Below, in pieces: positions 7,167-12,849 of a DNA stretch of 12,849 bases (its first letter is position 1; each line of letters begins with the position of its first letter). The notes beneath the pieces are model-generated. The model was not told the origin of the DNA. It saw nothing but the letters and a program-made list of their open reading frames with translations, and made no database searches. Source of the DNA: Phycisphaerae bacterium (GTDB lineage: Bacteria; Planctomycetota; Phycisphaerae; WQYP01); assembly GCA_013044065.1 (NCBI GenBank), contig JABEVA010000023.1, positions 1-12,849 on the forward strand, read 5' to 3'. The translations under genes were made by a program, and so were the position numbers.

Positions 7167-7565
7167 TTACCCCCGGCGCGGCTGCGGCAACTGCCGCACT
7201 TTTACCCGGTTGGGTGTTATGGTGTAAAGTCGACCCGGGGATAGCCTGGGGTAACGCGCGAACAGGCGATCTATGGCCTGGCTTTGGGCGGCCGGTGAAC
7301 CGGCACTCACCAGCAGCACCATGATGGCCGGGCCGGGCAAGCGCTGATCACAGGCCTGTTGTACCAGATCGCGCTGATTGGTCAGCAGCATCCATTGCCG
7401 CGCGGCGATGGCCACCAGCAGATCTCGCTGGTCGGAAAAATCAGCCGCGTCGGGTTCGCCCGATACGCCGCGGGCCAATTCCGTCGCGGTATGGGCCTGA
7501 TGGCCGGCCGCTTTGAGCTTTTCGGCCACACCGGGGTCGAATTTTCCATGCAGAAAAAATTGCAT
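7167..7565 (-). CDS. Small PIN-like protein (resembles DUF5615), probably without the nuclease site
   Basis: The 132-residue protein has the outline of DUF5615-type PIN-like proteins: a first strand MQFFLHGKF, a helix with VAEKLKAAGHQ, a middle helix DLLVAIAARQ, a strand WMLLTNQRDL and a strand AIMVLLVS. In that family I expect acidic residues after the first strand (FFxDE) and after LLT (HDxDF); here these read HG and NQRD, so the metal site looks incomplete. It begins directly after the folP stop (TGAATG), which suggests translational coupling. No antitoxin-sized partner is adjacent. The family call is from pattern memory and tentative; a structural or regulatory role is as likely as RNase activity. 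Confidence 0.6.
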   Translation of the reverse strand: MQFFLHGKFDPGVAEKLKAAGHQAHTATELARGVSGEPDAADFSDQRDLLVAIAARQWMLLTNQRDLVQQACDQRLPGPAIMVLLVSAGSPAAQSQAIDRLFARYPRLSPGRLYTITPNRVKVRQLPQPRRG

Positions 7566-8609
7566 TCAATGGTCCTGTTCGGTTACGGTCATGCGTGCAA
7601 AAACTTCCAGAGCCTGCCGGGCCAGCGGCACCTGATGCACGCGATGAATTCTAACGCCGCGGGCCGCCGCCAGCACGGTAATCTCACTGGTGAGAATATC
7701 TCTGGCCAGCCAGCCATCCAGACCGGCCTGGAGCTGGTGTGATGGCAGCAGGTCTGAGAGGAATCTTTTGCGCGAGGCTCCGAGCACCACGGGAAATCCG
7801 AGGCTAGCCAGCTCGCCGATGCCCGCCAGGAGTTTCCAGTTATCAGCGGGTGATTTACCAAACCCCAGGCCCGGATCCAACAAAATTCGGTGTGGCTGAA
7901 GGCCGGCGGCCAACGCGTCCTGACTGCGCTGCTGGAGATAATCGACCACCTCCGCGCAGACATTGGCGTAGGCCGGAGGGCCCTGGCCGGGGCGCTCTTC
8001 CCGGCGGTGCATCAAAATGAGGGGGCAATTCATGCCGGCGGCCAGCGGAAACATTTCCGGATCGTCCGTGCCGGCGGAAATATCATTGATGATATCGGCA
8101 CCGGCCCGCAGTGCCGCCGCCGCGACCACGCTGCTGCGCGTGTCGATGCTGATGAGGGGGCTGTGGCCGGGGTCACTTGATGCAGACTGCGAAGAAGGCG
8201 GCGTATGGCCGCTGGTGGAGGTCGCAGAGTGGACGATGGAAAAATCTCCTGGTGGCCGCAGGCCCTTGGGCGGCGGGGTAAGCAAAGCGGGCAAAACGCC
8301 CTCGGCGGCGTCGCGCCGGCGGGCAATGGCTTCAATGATGGGCAAAACGCGCCGAATCTGTTCCTCGGGGACAACCGGCCCAATACCCGGTCGATGAAAG
8401 GAGGAAGCTTCCCCGCCGATATCGAGAATAACCGCCCCCTGGCGGGCCAGATCCAGAGCATATTCCACGGCGGCGGCGTGGTTGATACCGGTACTGGTTT
8501 GAAATTGCCCGGCGTCACTGAAACTATCGGGGGTTGCATTGATAACCCCCATGATGACCGGGGCAGTGAGGCGGTGGGTGAGAAAATAGTCAGCGCGGCT
8601 GATCATCAT
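7566..8609 (-). CDS. folP: Dihydropteroate synthase with an internal insertion
   Basis: FolP joins the pterin pyrophosphate to p-aminobenzoate in folate synthesis in the cytoplasm and is the sulfonamide target. Landmarks from start ATG 8609 are INATPDSFSD at 23-32, DIGGEASS with RPG at 63-75, SIDT at 154-157, NDISAG at 175-180, DPGLGFGK at 245-252 and GASRKRF at 277-283. The usual length is about 270-280; this is 347 because about 50 residues (roughly 97-151), rich in Pro, Ser, Thr and Gly, lie between IEAIAR and the SIDT strand. The frame stays open upstream to 9014, but that part looks non-coding. Start 8609 fits family N-termini. TATACT lies only 7 bases upstream of the ATG, so the mRNA may be leaderless. 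The PIN-like gene follows without a gap. Confidence 0.93.
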   Translation of the reverse strand: MMISRADYFLTHRLTAPVIMGVINATPDSFSDAGQFQTSTGINHAAAVEYALDLARQGAVILDIGGEASSFHRPGIGPVVPEEQIRRVLPIIEAIARRRDAAEGVLPALLTPPPKGLRPPGDFSIVHSATSTSGHTPPSSQSASSDPGHSPLISIDTRSSVVAAAALRAGADIINDISAGTDDPEMFPLAAGMNCPLILMHRREERPGQGPPAYANVCAEVVDYLQQRSQDALAAGLQPHRILLDPGLGFGKSPADNWKLLAGIGELASLGFPVVLGASRKRFLSDLLPSHQLQAGLDGWLARDILTSEITVLAAARGVRIHRVHQVPLARQALEVFARMTVTEQDH

Positions 8610-8616
8610 GGTGGAG

Positions 8617-8622
8617 AGTATA
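8617..8622 (-). promoter_or_regulatory. Possible -10 box for a leaderless folP mRNA
   Basis: The minus strand reads TATACT (5 of 6 to TATAAT) ending 7 bases before the folP ATG, and the ATG has no ribosome site. I find no good -35 box at the expected distance, so this is weak. Confidence 0.25.
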
Positions 8623-8689
8623 ACCGCGAACAACGCAGCACGGCAGCCGGAGGATCGAAGATGACGCCGGCCGGATGCGGGCAATAGTT

Positions 8690-8794
8690 TTTGGCAACGG
8701 CCGCGTGGCATTCCGGCGGCTTGGCTTCCAGAGCGGCCCTCGGGCGGCCAAGATGGCCGCCCTCCAACAGGGCTTGTGGGATGGTTTTGCCAAA
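8690..8794. repeat. Repeat-like intergenic element with a GC-rich hairpin
   Basis: In the 297-bp divergent region between folP and the cupin gene, GGGCGGCCA (8742-8750) and TGGCCGCCC (8754-8762) form a perfect 9-bp stem with a 3-base loop. The surrounding segment is bounded by an 8-base inverted pair, TTTGGCAA (8690-8697) and TTGCCAAA (8787-8794). The composition resembles dispersed intergenic repeats in some high-GC bacteria. Only one full copy is in the window; a 12-base piece (GGCCATCTTGGC) recurs near 12759. No T-run follows the stem, so it is not a classic terminator. Confidence 0.45.
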
Positions 8795-8831
8795 GAATAT
8801 GGCCCCACCGCGCTGGGCCTCCGGTCCGGAA

Positions 8832-8860
8832 TTGTCCCAACGTCCACAATATGCTACGAT
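8832..8860 (+). promoter_or_regulatory. Possible promoter of the cupin-asd-truA group
   Basis: TTGTCC (8832-8837) and TACGAT (8855-8860) are separated by exactly 17 bases, with predicted RNA start near 8867 and a 40-base leader. The -35 box matches 4 of 6 and the -10 box 4-5 of 6. Confidence 0.4.
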
Positions 8861-8906
8861 TATGATGAATGAATGATGTTGAAGCTGATTGCGGACCAAA
8901 TAAAAA

Positions 8907-9656
8907 ATGGATATAAGACAATTGATGTTGCCGGCGGGGGTGGGGATTGCTCGGGTCAAGGTGGACACGACGCCGGGGCCGGACGGCGCTATCGGTGGAA
9001 GTCCACATGTGCATACCGTTTGTTCAGAGATGTACTATTGCCTGGCTGGACACGGATATGTGGAAACCTTGTCCGGTGAAGGGTATCAAAAAATTGAACT
9101 GGAACCTTCCAAACTGGTGGCCTTTCGCCCGGGGCTTATTCACCGCGTGCTCAATCCACATGAAAACCTGGAACTGTTGATCATCATGCAAAATGGGGGC
9201 TTATCGGAACGCGGCGATTTTGTGCTGACGTTTCCGGAAGCCATTGTGCAGGATCCGACAGCGTATGCGCAGGCGGCGATGGCCAAAACGGAAGAACAGG
9301 CTCTGCGCCGCCGGAATCTGGCTGTGGAAGGGTTTCAACCCTTGCGTCAGGCGATGGAACTGGACCGCTCGCAAGGGTTGGAGATGTTGCGCCGCTTTTA
9401 CAGCCGGGCGCGTGATATTATTGCTCCGAAAGTGGAGGGGTTTGAGTGGGTGTTAAAATCGGGAGCACAGGCGGAGATTAATGGCGGGCTGGATGCGCTG
9501 GATTTTCTGCGGATGGGACGGGTGCAATATATGGAGCGTGCCGGCGCTTTGGCGATATCGCCAACGGGCCAGTCGGCCAAGATGGGGCTGGATGGAAAAA
9601 GTCAGCCCTACGCCCGCGACGAGATATTTATGGCGGAAGGCAAACGGGCCGGCTAA
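8907..9656 (+). CDS. Cupin-domain protein, function unknown
   Basis: The first 110 or so residues form a cupin beta-barrel. Motif 1 reads GSPHVHTVCSEMYYCLAGHG with His34, His36 and Glu41; motif 2 reads FRPGLIHRVLNP with His79. These four residues are the usual metal ligands. The remaining 140 residues are mostly charged and helical and match nothing I recognise, so the protein could be a metal-dependent isomerase, oxygenase or sugar-binding protein. ATG 8907 lacks a Shine-Dalgarno site. An overlapping frame from 8873 looks like a shadow. It is the first gene on the plus strand, 60 bases ahead of asd, and may share its transcript. Confidence 0.75.
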   Translation: MDIRQLMLPAGVGIARVKVDTTPGPDGAIGGSPHVHTVCSEMYYCLAGHGYVETLSGEGYQKIELEPSKLVAFRPGLIHRVLNPHENLELLIIMQNGGLSERGDFVLTFPEAIVQDPTAYAQAAMAKTEEQALRRRNLAVEGFQPLRQAMELDRSQGLEMLRRFYSRARDIIAPKVEGFEWVLKSGAQAEINGGLDALDFLRMGRVQYMERAGALAISPTGQSAKMGLDGKSQPYARDEIFMAEGKRAG

Positions 9657-9716
9657 AAACCACTTCTGCATTGATGATAGCTTGAGAATATGTCACTAGA
9701 GAAAGGGTGGTGCGGG

Positions 9717-10730
9717 ATGAAATGTCCTCCTGTTGTAGCAATTGTAGGGGCCACGGGCGCGGTGGGTGTGGAGTTTTCGCAAATGATGATGCAGCGTCAT
9801 TTTGCGGTGGCGGATTTGCGCTGCTACGCATCGGCGCGATCGGCGGGCAAGACGGTAACATTTCAAGATCGCCGGATTCCGGTGCAGGAGCTTACGGAAA
9901 ACAGTTTCACGGGTGTGGACATTGCGTTTTTTTCAGCGGGTTCCAGCATCAGTAAAAAGTTCGCCCCGGCAGCCGTGCGGGCGGGCGCGGTGGTGATTGA
10001 CAACAGTTCGGCCTTTCGGATGGATCCATCGGTTCCGCTGGTGGTGCCGGAAATTAATCCCCAGGCAATCGCCGGCCATCAGGGCATTATCGCCAATCCC
10101 AATTGTTCGACCATCATCGGCATTGTGCCGTTATGGCCCATCCATCGGGTGAACCGTATTGAGCGCCTGATCGCGGCGACCTATCAGGCGGCCAGTGGGG
10201 CCGGAGCTGCGGCCATGGAGGAACTGCTGGCCAGCACCAAAGCCAAGCTGGAGGACCGCGATTATCCCCCCAAGGTGCTGCCGCATCCGTATGCGTTCAA
10301 TGTGTTTTCGCATAATTCGGTGGTGGATGCCGCCACCGGCTACAACGAGGAAGAATTGAAGATGCTGCGGGAAACGCGGAAGATATTTGGCGATCCGGAC
10401 ATTCGTGTTTCGGCCACATGCGTACGTGTGCCGGTGCTGCGGGCCCATTGTGAAGCGCTGACCATTGAATGCCGCCGGCCTATTTCGCCGGGGGAAGTGC
10501 GGGCCCTTTTGTCCAAAGCCCCCGGGGTGAAAATTGTGGATGATCCCGGGCGCAACTATTTTCCGATGCCACGCGATGCCAGCGGCCAGGGCGATGTGCT
10601 GGTGGGACGCATCCGTCAGGATATGAGCGATCCGCGTGGCCACTCCATTGCGATGTTTGTGGCGGGCGACCAATTGCTCAAGGGCGCAGCGCTCAACGGC
10701 CTGCAGATTGCGGAACTGCTGGTGCGCTGA
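9717..10730 (+). CDS. asd: Aspartate-semialdehyde dehydrogenase
   Basis: Asd reduces aspartyl phosphate with NADPH to aspartate semialdehyde, the branch point to lysine/diaminopimelate, threonine and methionine. The 337-residue form from ATG 9717 shows the NADP-binding AIVGATGAVG at 8-17, SAGSSIS at 73-79, the NPNCST active site with Cys130, the RVPVLRAHCE segment with probable catalytic His244, GRIRQD at 297-302 and FVAGDQLLKGAALN near the end. ATG 9717 is preferred over ATG 9690 because AAAGGGTGG lies just upstream and family members begin close to the GATG loop. It is followed by truA after 35 bases. Confidence 0.95.
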   Translation: MKCPPVVAIVGATGAVGVEFSQMMMQRHFAVADLRCYASARSAGKTVTFQDRRIPVQELTENSFTGVDIAFFSAGSSISKKFAPAAVRAGAVVIDNSSAFRMDPSVPLVVPEINPQAIAGHQGIIANPNCSTIIGIVPLWPIHRVNRIERLIAATYQAASGAGAAAMEELLASTKAKLEDRDYPPKVLPHPYAFNVFSHNSVVDAATGYNEEELKMLRETRKIFGDPDIRVSATCVRVPVLRAHCEALTIECRRPISPGEVRALLSKAPGVKIVDDPGRNYFPMPRDASGQGDVLVGRIRQDMSDPRGHSIAMFVAGDQLLKGAALNGLQIAELLVR

Positions 10731-10765
10731 CCCAAGGCCTGCCCGCCGGGCGGTGAGGACGTGTG

Positions 10766-11506
10766 ATGGCCATGGTCCGGATGAAAATGATTGTTTCCTA
10801 TGACGGCTCGGCGTACTGCGGCTGGCAGCGGCAACGCGACCCCGTGCCCACCGTGCAGGCCACAATTGAGAAAGCCTCCGGAGAAATTGTGAATCATCCG
10901 GTTACTGTGCTAGGCTCGTCGCGCACGGATACCGGGGTGCATGCCCGGGGACAGGTGGCCCAGATGACGGTGGATACGCATTTGGATCCGAGGCGTTTGC
11001 GCATGGCGATCAACAGCCGGTTGCCGACGGATATTGTGATCCATCGCATCGAGGAGGCAGAGCCGGATTTTGACATCCGCCACGCCCGCAGCAAGCGTTA
11101 TCGGTACGTGATCTGGAACCAGCGTGATCGCAGCGTTTTTTACCGTAATTATGTTTATCATTTCTGGCATACTCTGGACGTGGCCCGGATGCAGCAAGCC
11201 TGCGCCCGGTTTGTGGGCCGCCATGATTTTGCCGCTTTTCAGGGGGCCGGAGGCGACCGTGACACCACGGAGCGGGAGATTTTTCATTGCGGTATTCATC
11301 AGCGCGGACCCATTATTATTTTTGCGGTGGAGGGAAGCGGTTTTTTGTACCACATGGTGCGAACCATGGTGGGTACGGTGCTGGAAATAGGTCGTAGCCA
11401 GGGTGATCCGGAGGACATTGACCGGATTCTTGCGTCCAAAAGCCGCGCCTTGGCCGGCCCGTGCGCCCCTGCATCCGGCTTGTGTCTGGATTGGATACGC
11501 TTTTAG
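10766..11506 (+). CDS. truA: tRNA pseudouridine(38-40) synthase
   Basis: TruA converts uridines 38-40 of the tRNA anticodon stem to pseudouridine. The 246-residue protein is of normal size and has SYDGSAYCGWQ near the N-terminus, SSRTDTGVHARGQ with nucleophile Asp55, KRYRYVIWN, the FVGRHDFAAFQ segment and the C-terminal GSGFLYHMVRTMVGTVLEIG. ATG 10766 follows GAGGA by about 6 bases; a GTG directly before it (10763) is an equal alternative. The gene sits 35 bases after asd and 69 bases before the glycosyltransferase gene, all in one direction, consistent with co-transcription. Confidence 0.96.
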   Translation: MAMVRMKMIVSYDGSAYCGWQRQRDPVPTVQATIEKASGEIVNHPVTVLGSSRTDTGVHARGQVAQMTVDTHLDPRRLRMAINSRLPTDIVIHRIEEAEPDFDIRHARSKRYRYVIWNQRDRSVFYRNYVYHFWHTLDVARMQQACARFVGRHDFAAFQGAGGDRDTTEREIFHCGIHQRGPIIIFAVEGSGFLYHMVRTMVGTVLEIGRSQGDPEDIDRILASKSRALAGPCAPASGLCLDWIRF

Positions 11507-11519
11507 GTTGATTGCCACG

Positions 11520-11579
11520 ATGAGCTTGGCATTGCTACAAGGTCTGGCCCTGTCGGGATTACGAGAAATATCGGCGTGA
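11520..11579 (+). CDS. Possible 19-residue leader ORF overlapping the glycosyltransferase start
   Basis: ATG 11520 opens a short frame encoding MSLALLQGLALSGLREISA. Its TGA (11577-11579) overlaps the GTG start of the next gene (11576-11578) as GTGA, the layout of translationally coupled genes. The ribosome site is weak (GGTTGATTG). It could be a real leader that delivers ribosomes to the GTG, or chance. Confidence 0.25.
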   Translation: MSLALLQGLALSGLREISA

Positions 11580-12742
11580 AGATACTGCATATTATTACCC
11601 GGCTGATTGTGGGCGGTGCCCAGGAGAACACCCTGCTTACCTGCCAGGGCCTCCATCAACGCGGCCACGAAGTGACACTGCTGACGGGGCCTAGTGTCGG
11701 GCCGGAAGGTTCGCTGCTGGAACAGGCACGCAGAGACGGCTATACGGTGCTGGAACATCCGGCCCTGGTGCGCAACCCGCAGCCGCTGAAAGACACCTGG
11801 GCTTATTTTGCCATTCGATCCATCTGTCGCCGGCTGCGGCCGCAGGTGGTGCATACCCATTCGAGCAAAGCCGGAATCATCGCCCGGTATGCGGCCTGGC
11901 ACGAAAACGTTCCGGTGGTGGTCCACACCATTCACGGATTGCCGTTTCATCCGTATCAATCTGCCATCATCAATACTCCCTGGCTCATGCTGGAACGCTG
12001 CGCGGCCCGGCGCTGCCACGCCATCATTTCCGTGGCCGATGCGATGACCGCCACCGCCCTGCACAACGGCATCGGTCGGCGTGAACAATTTCACACGATC
12101 TACAGCGGCATGAATACCGCCCCCTTTTTAAGCCCGGCGAACACCAGAGCGGCCGCCCGGAAAACATTGGGAATTCCAGAGGATCGCCTGGTGCTGGGCA
12201 CCATTGCCCGCCTGCAGCCGCTCAAAGGCCATGACGATTTACTGGAGATAACAGCGGAATTGTTAGCGGCATATTCACAACTCCACTTTTTATGGATCGG
12301 GGATGGCGTGTTTCGGTCCAGATTTGAAGAGACGATTGCAACCCATGGCTGGCAGGACCATTTTACCCTCACCGGCCTGGTGCCGCCCACACAGGTGGCT
12401 GAATTAATCCCGGCAATGGATATACTGATACATCCGAGTTTTCGGGAAGGGCTGCCGCGGGCGGTTCCGCAGGCCCTGCTGGAAGGCGTGCCTGTGATCG
12501 CCTACGACTGCGACGGTGCGCGGGAAGTTTGTGTGGCGCAGCGCACCGGGCTGCTGGTTCCACCCGGAAATAAAACGGAGTTGAAGGCCGCGGTTTTACA
12601 ACTCACCGCCAACGCCGACCAGCGAACCTCCATGGGAGGCCAGGGACGGCGGATGTGTCAGCGGATGTTTGATGCCAACGTGATGGTGGACAGGCTTGAG
12701 GCACTTTATGAACAACTGGACCAATCGCCAATGCCGGTCTAA
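11576..12742 (+). CDS. Family 4 glycosyltransferase (GT-B fold)
   Basis: The 388-residue protein is a retaining GT4-type transferase that moves a sugar from a nucleotide-sugar donor to an unknown acceptor, probably in envelope polysaccharide synthesis at the inner face of the membrane. The N-terminal acceptor domain has the GGAQE loop at 13-17, VVHTHSSKAG at 91-100 and HTIHG at 117-121. The C-terminal donor domain has IARLQPLKGH at 210-219, IGDG at 241-244 and FREGLPRAVPQALLEG at 289-304. In the classic E-x7-E motif the first Glu is Glu291 and the second position is Gln299, a substitution I recall in this subgroup. The start is GTG 11576 with a poor ribosome site. It follows truA by 69 bases. 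Confidence 0.9.
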   Translation: MKILHIITRLIVGGAQENTLLTCQGLHQRGHEVTLLTGPSVGPEGSLLEQARRDGYTVLEHPALVRNPQPLKDTWAYFAIRSICRRLRPQVVHTHSSKAGIIARYAAWHENVPVVVHTIHGLPFHPYQSAIINTPWLMLERCAARRCHAIISVADAMTATALHNGIGRREQFHTIYSGMNTAPFLSPANTRAAARKTLGIPEDRLVLGTIARLQPLKGHDDLLEITAELLAAYSQLHFLWIGDGVFRSRFEETIATHGWQDHFTLTGLVPPTQVAELIPAMDILIHPSFREGLPRAVPQALLEGVPVIAYDCDGAREVCVAQRTGLLVPPGNKTELKAAVLQLTANADQRTSMGGQGRRMCQRMFDANVMVDRLEALYEQLDQSPMPV

Positions 12743-12849
12743 ATGGACCGGTGCCAACCGGCCATCTTGGCGGAGCCGGGCGACCGACACACGCCGGAAC
12801 GGTTGGGCGGCGCTGGCGGTAACGACACGGCTGGCAGGCCTTTGGACCG
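12708..12849 (+). CDS. Possible start of another gene, cut by the right edge
   Basis: ATG 12708 sits 6 bases after GAGG and opens a frame that stays open to the edge (47 residues), overlapping the glycosyltransferase 3' end by 35 bases. The peptide is basic (MNNWTNRQCRSKW..., several Arg) and then turns hydrophobic (WAALAVTTRLAGLW), like the start of a membrane protein. A second frame from ATG 12743, directly after the glycosyltransferase stop, is also open to the edge. I cannot tell which, if either, is real. Confidence 0.35.
   Translation, partial: MNNWTNRQCRSKWTGANRPSWRSRATDTRRNGWAALAVTTRLAGLWT

Noticed and set aside
7123..7565. The PIN-like gene as the toxin of a toxin-antitoxin pair.
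   Set aside because: No antitoxin-sized gene is adjacent, the acidic residues expected for nuclease activity appear missing, and it is coupled to folP.
8742..8762. The GC-rich hairpin as an intrinsic terminator.
   Set aside because: No T-run follows on either strand, and it lies between divergent genes where no transcript needs to end.
8610..9014. A 135-residue N-terminal extension of FolP (frame open back to 9014).
   Set aside because: The extension crosses the repeat-like intergenic hairpin and overlaps the cupin gene start on the other strand. Family proteins start close to ATG 8609.
8873..9079. An alternative 68-codon frame starting just upstream of the cupin gene.
   Set aside because: It turns Gly-rich and overlaps the cupin-coding region that holds the metal-binding motif; it is a shadow frame.
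10910..12094. A 394-codon minus-strand open frame opposite truA and the glycosyltransferase gene.
   Set aside because: Both plus-strand genes have clear family motifs. The opposite frame spans two unrelated genes and has low-complexity, non-protein-like composition; it is a GC-driven shadow.

Overview
The window reads as chromosomal DNA of a high-GC, Gram-negative-type bacterium. A planctomycete (Phycisphaerae-like) origin is my best guess, from weak or absent Shine-Dalgarno sites, an ImuA-like gene and general protein style. No rRNA or other taxonomic marker is present, so this is an inference. I see no tRNA, rRNA, CRISPR array or transposase.

Layout. The left two-thirds (1 to about 8609) is coded on the minus strand; the right third (8907 to the end) is coded on the plus strand. 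Reading the minus strand in its own direction from the divergent intergenic region: folP (dihydropteroate synthase with an unusual internal insertion), a small PIN-like protein, an APH/MtnK-like small-molecule kinase, then a type II restriction-modification pair of the BsuBI/PstI family (methylase, then nuclease, overlapping by one base). Next come an imuA-like SOS gene behind a good promoter and a possible LexA-type operator, a secreted S10 serine carboxypeptidase, and a gene of unknown function that runs off the left edge. Between the nuclease gene and imuA lies a short decayed copy of part of imuA.

The plus strand carries a cupin protein, asd (aspartate-semialdehyde dehydrogenase), truA (tRNA pseudouridine synthase), a GT4 glycosyltransferase and possibly the start of another gene at the right edge. 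All are closely spaced and may form one transcription unit from a promoter near 8832-8860. The 297-bp divergent region contains a GC-rich hairpin and repeat-like sequence.

How the genes fit together. folP (folate), asd (lysine, threonine, methionine and diaminopimelate), truA and the glycosyltransferase are ordinary housekeeping or envelope functions. The accessory part is about 3.2-5.95 kb: the restriction-modification cassette sits between the kinase gene and imuA, flanked on one side by the imuA relic. The points that most deserve a second look are the methylase's apparent lack of an ATG, GTG or TTG start upstream of its conserved motif X, the imuA relic and SOS-like control region, and the insertion in FolP. 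I did not find a convincing wholly new multi-gene system.
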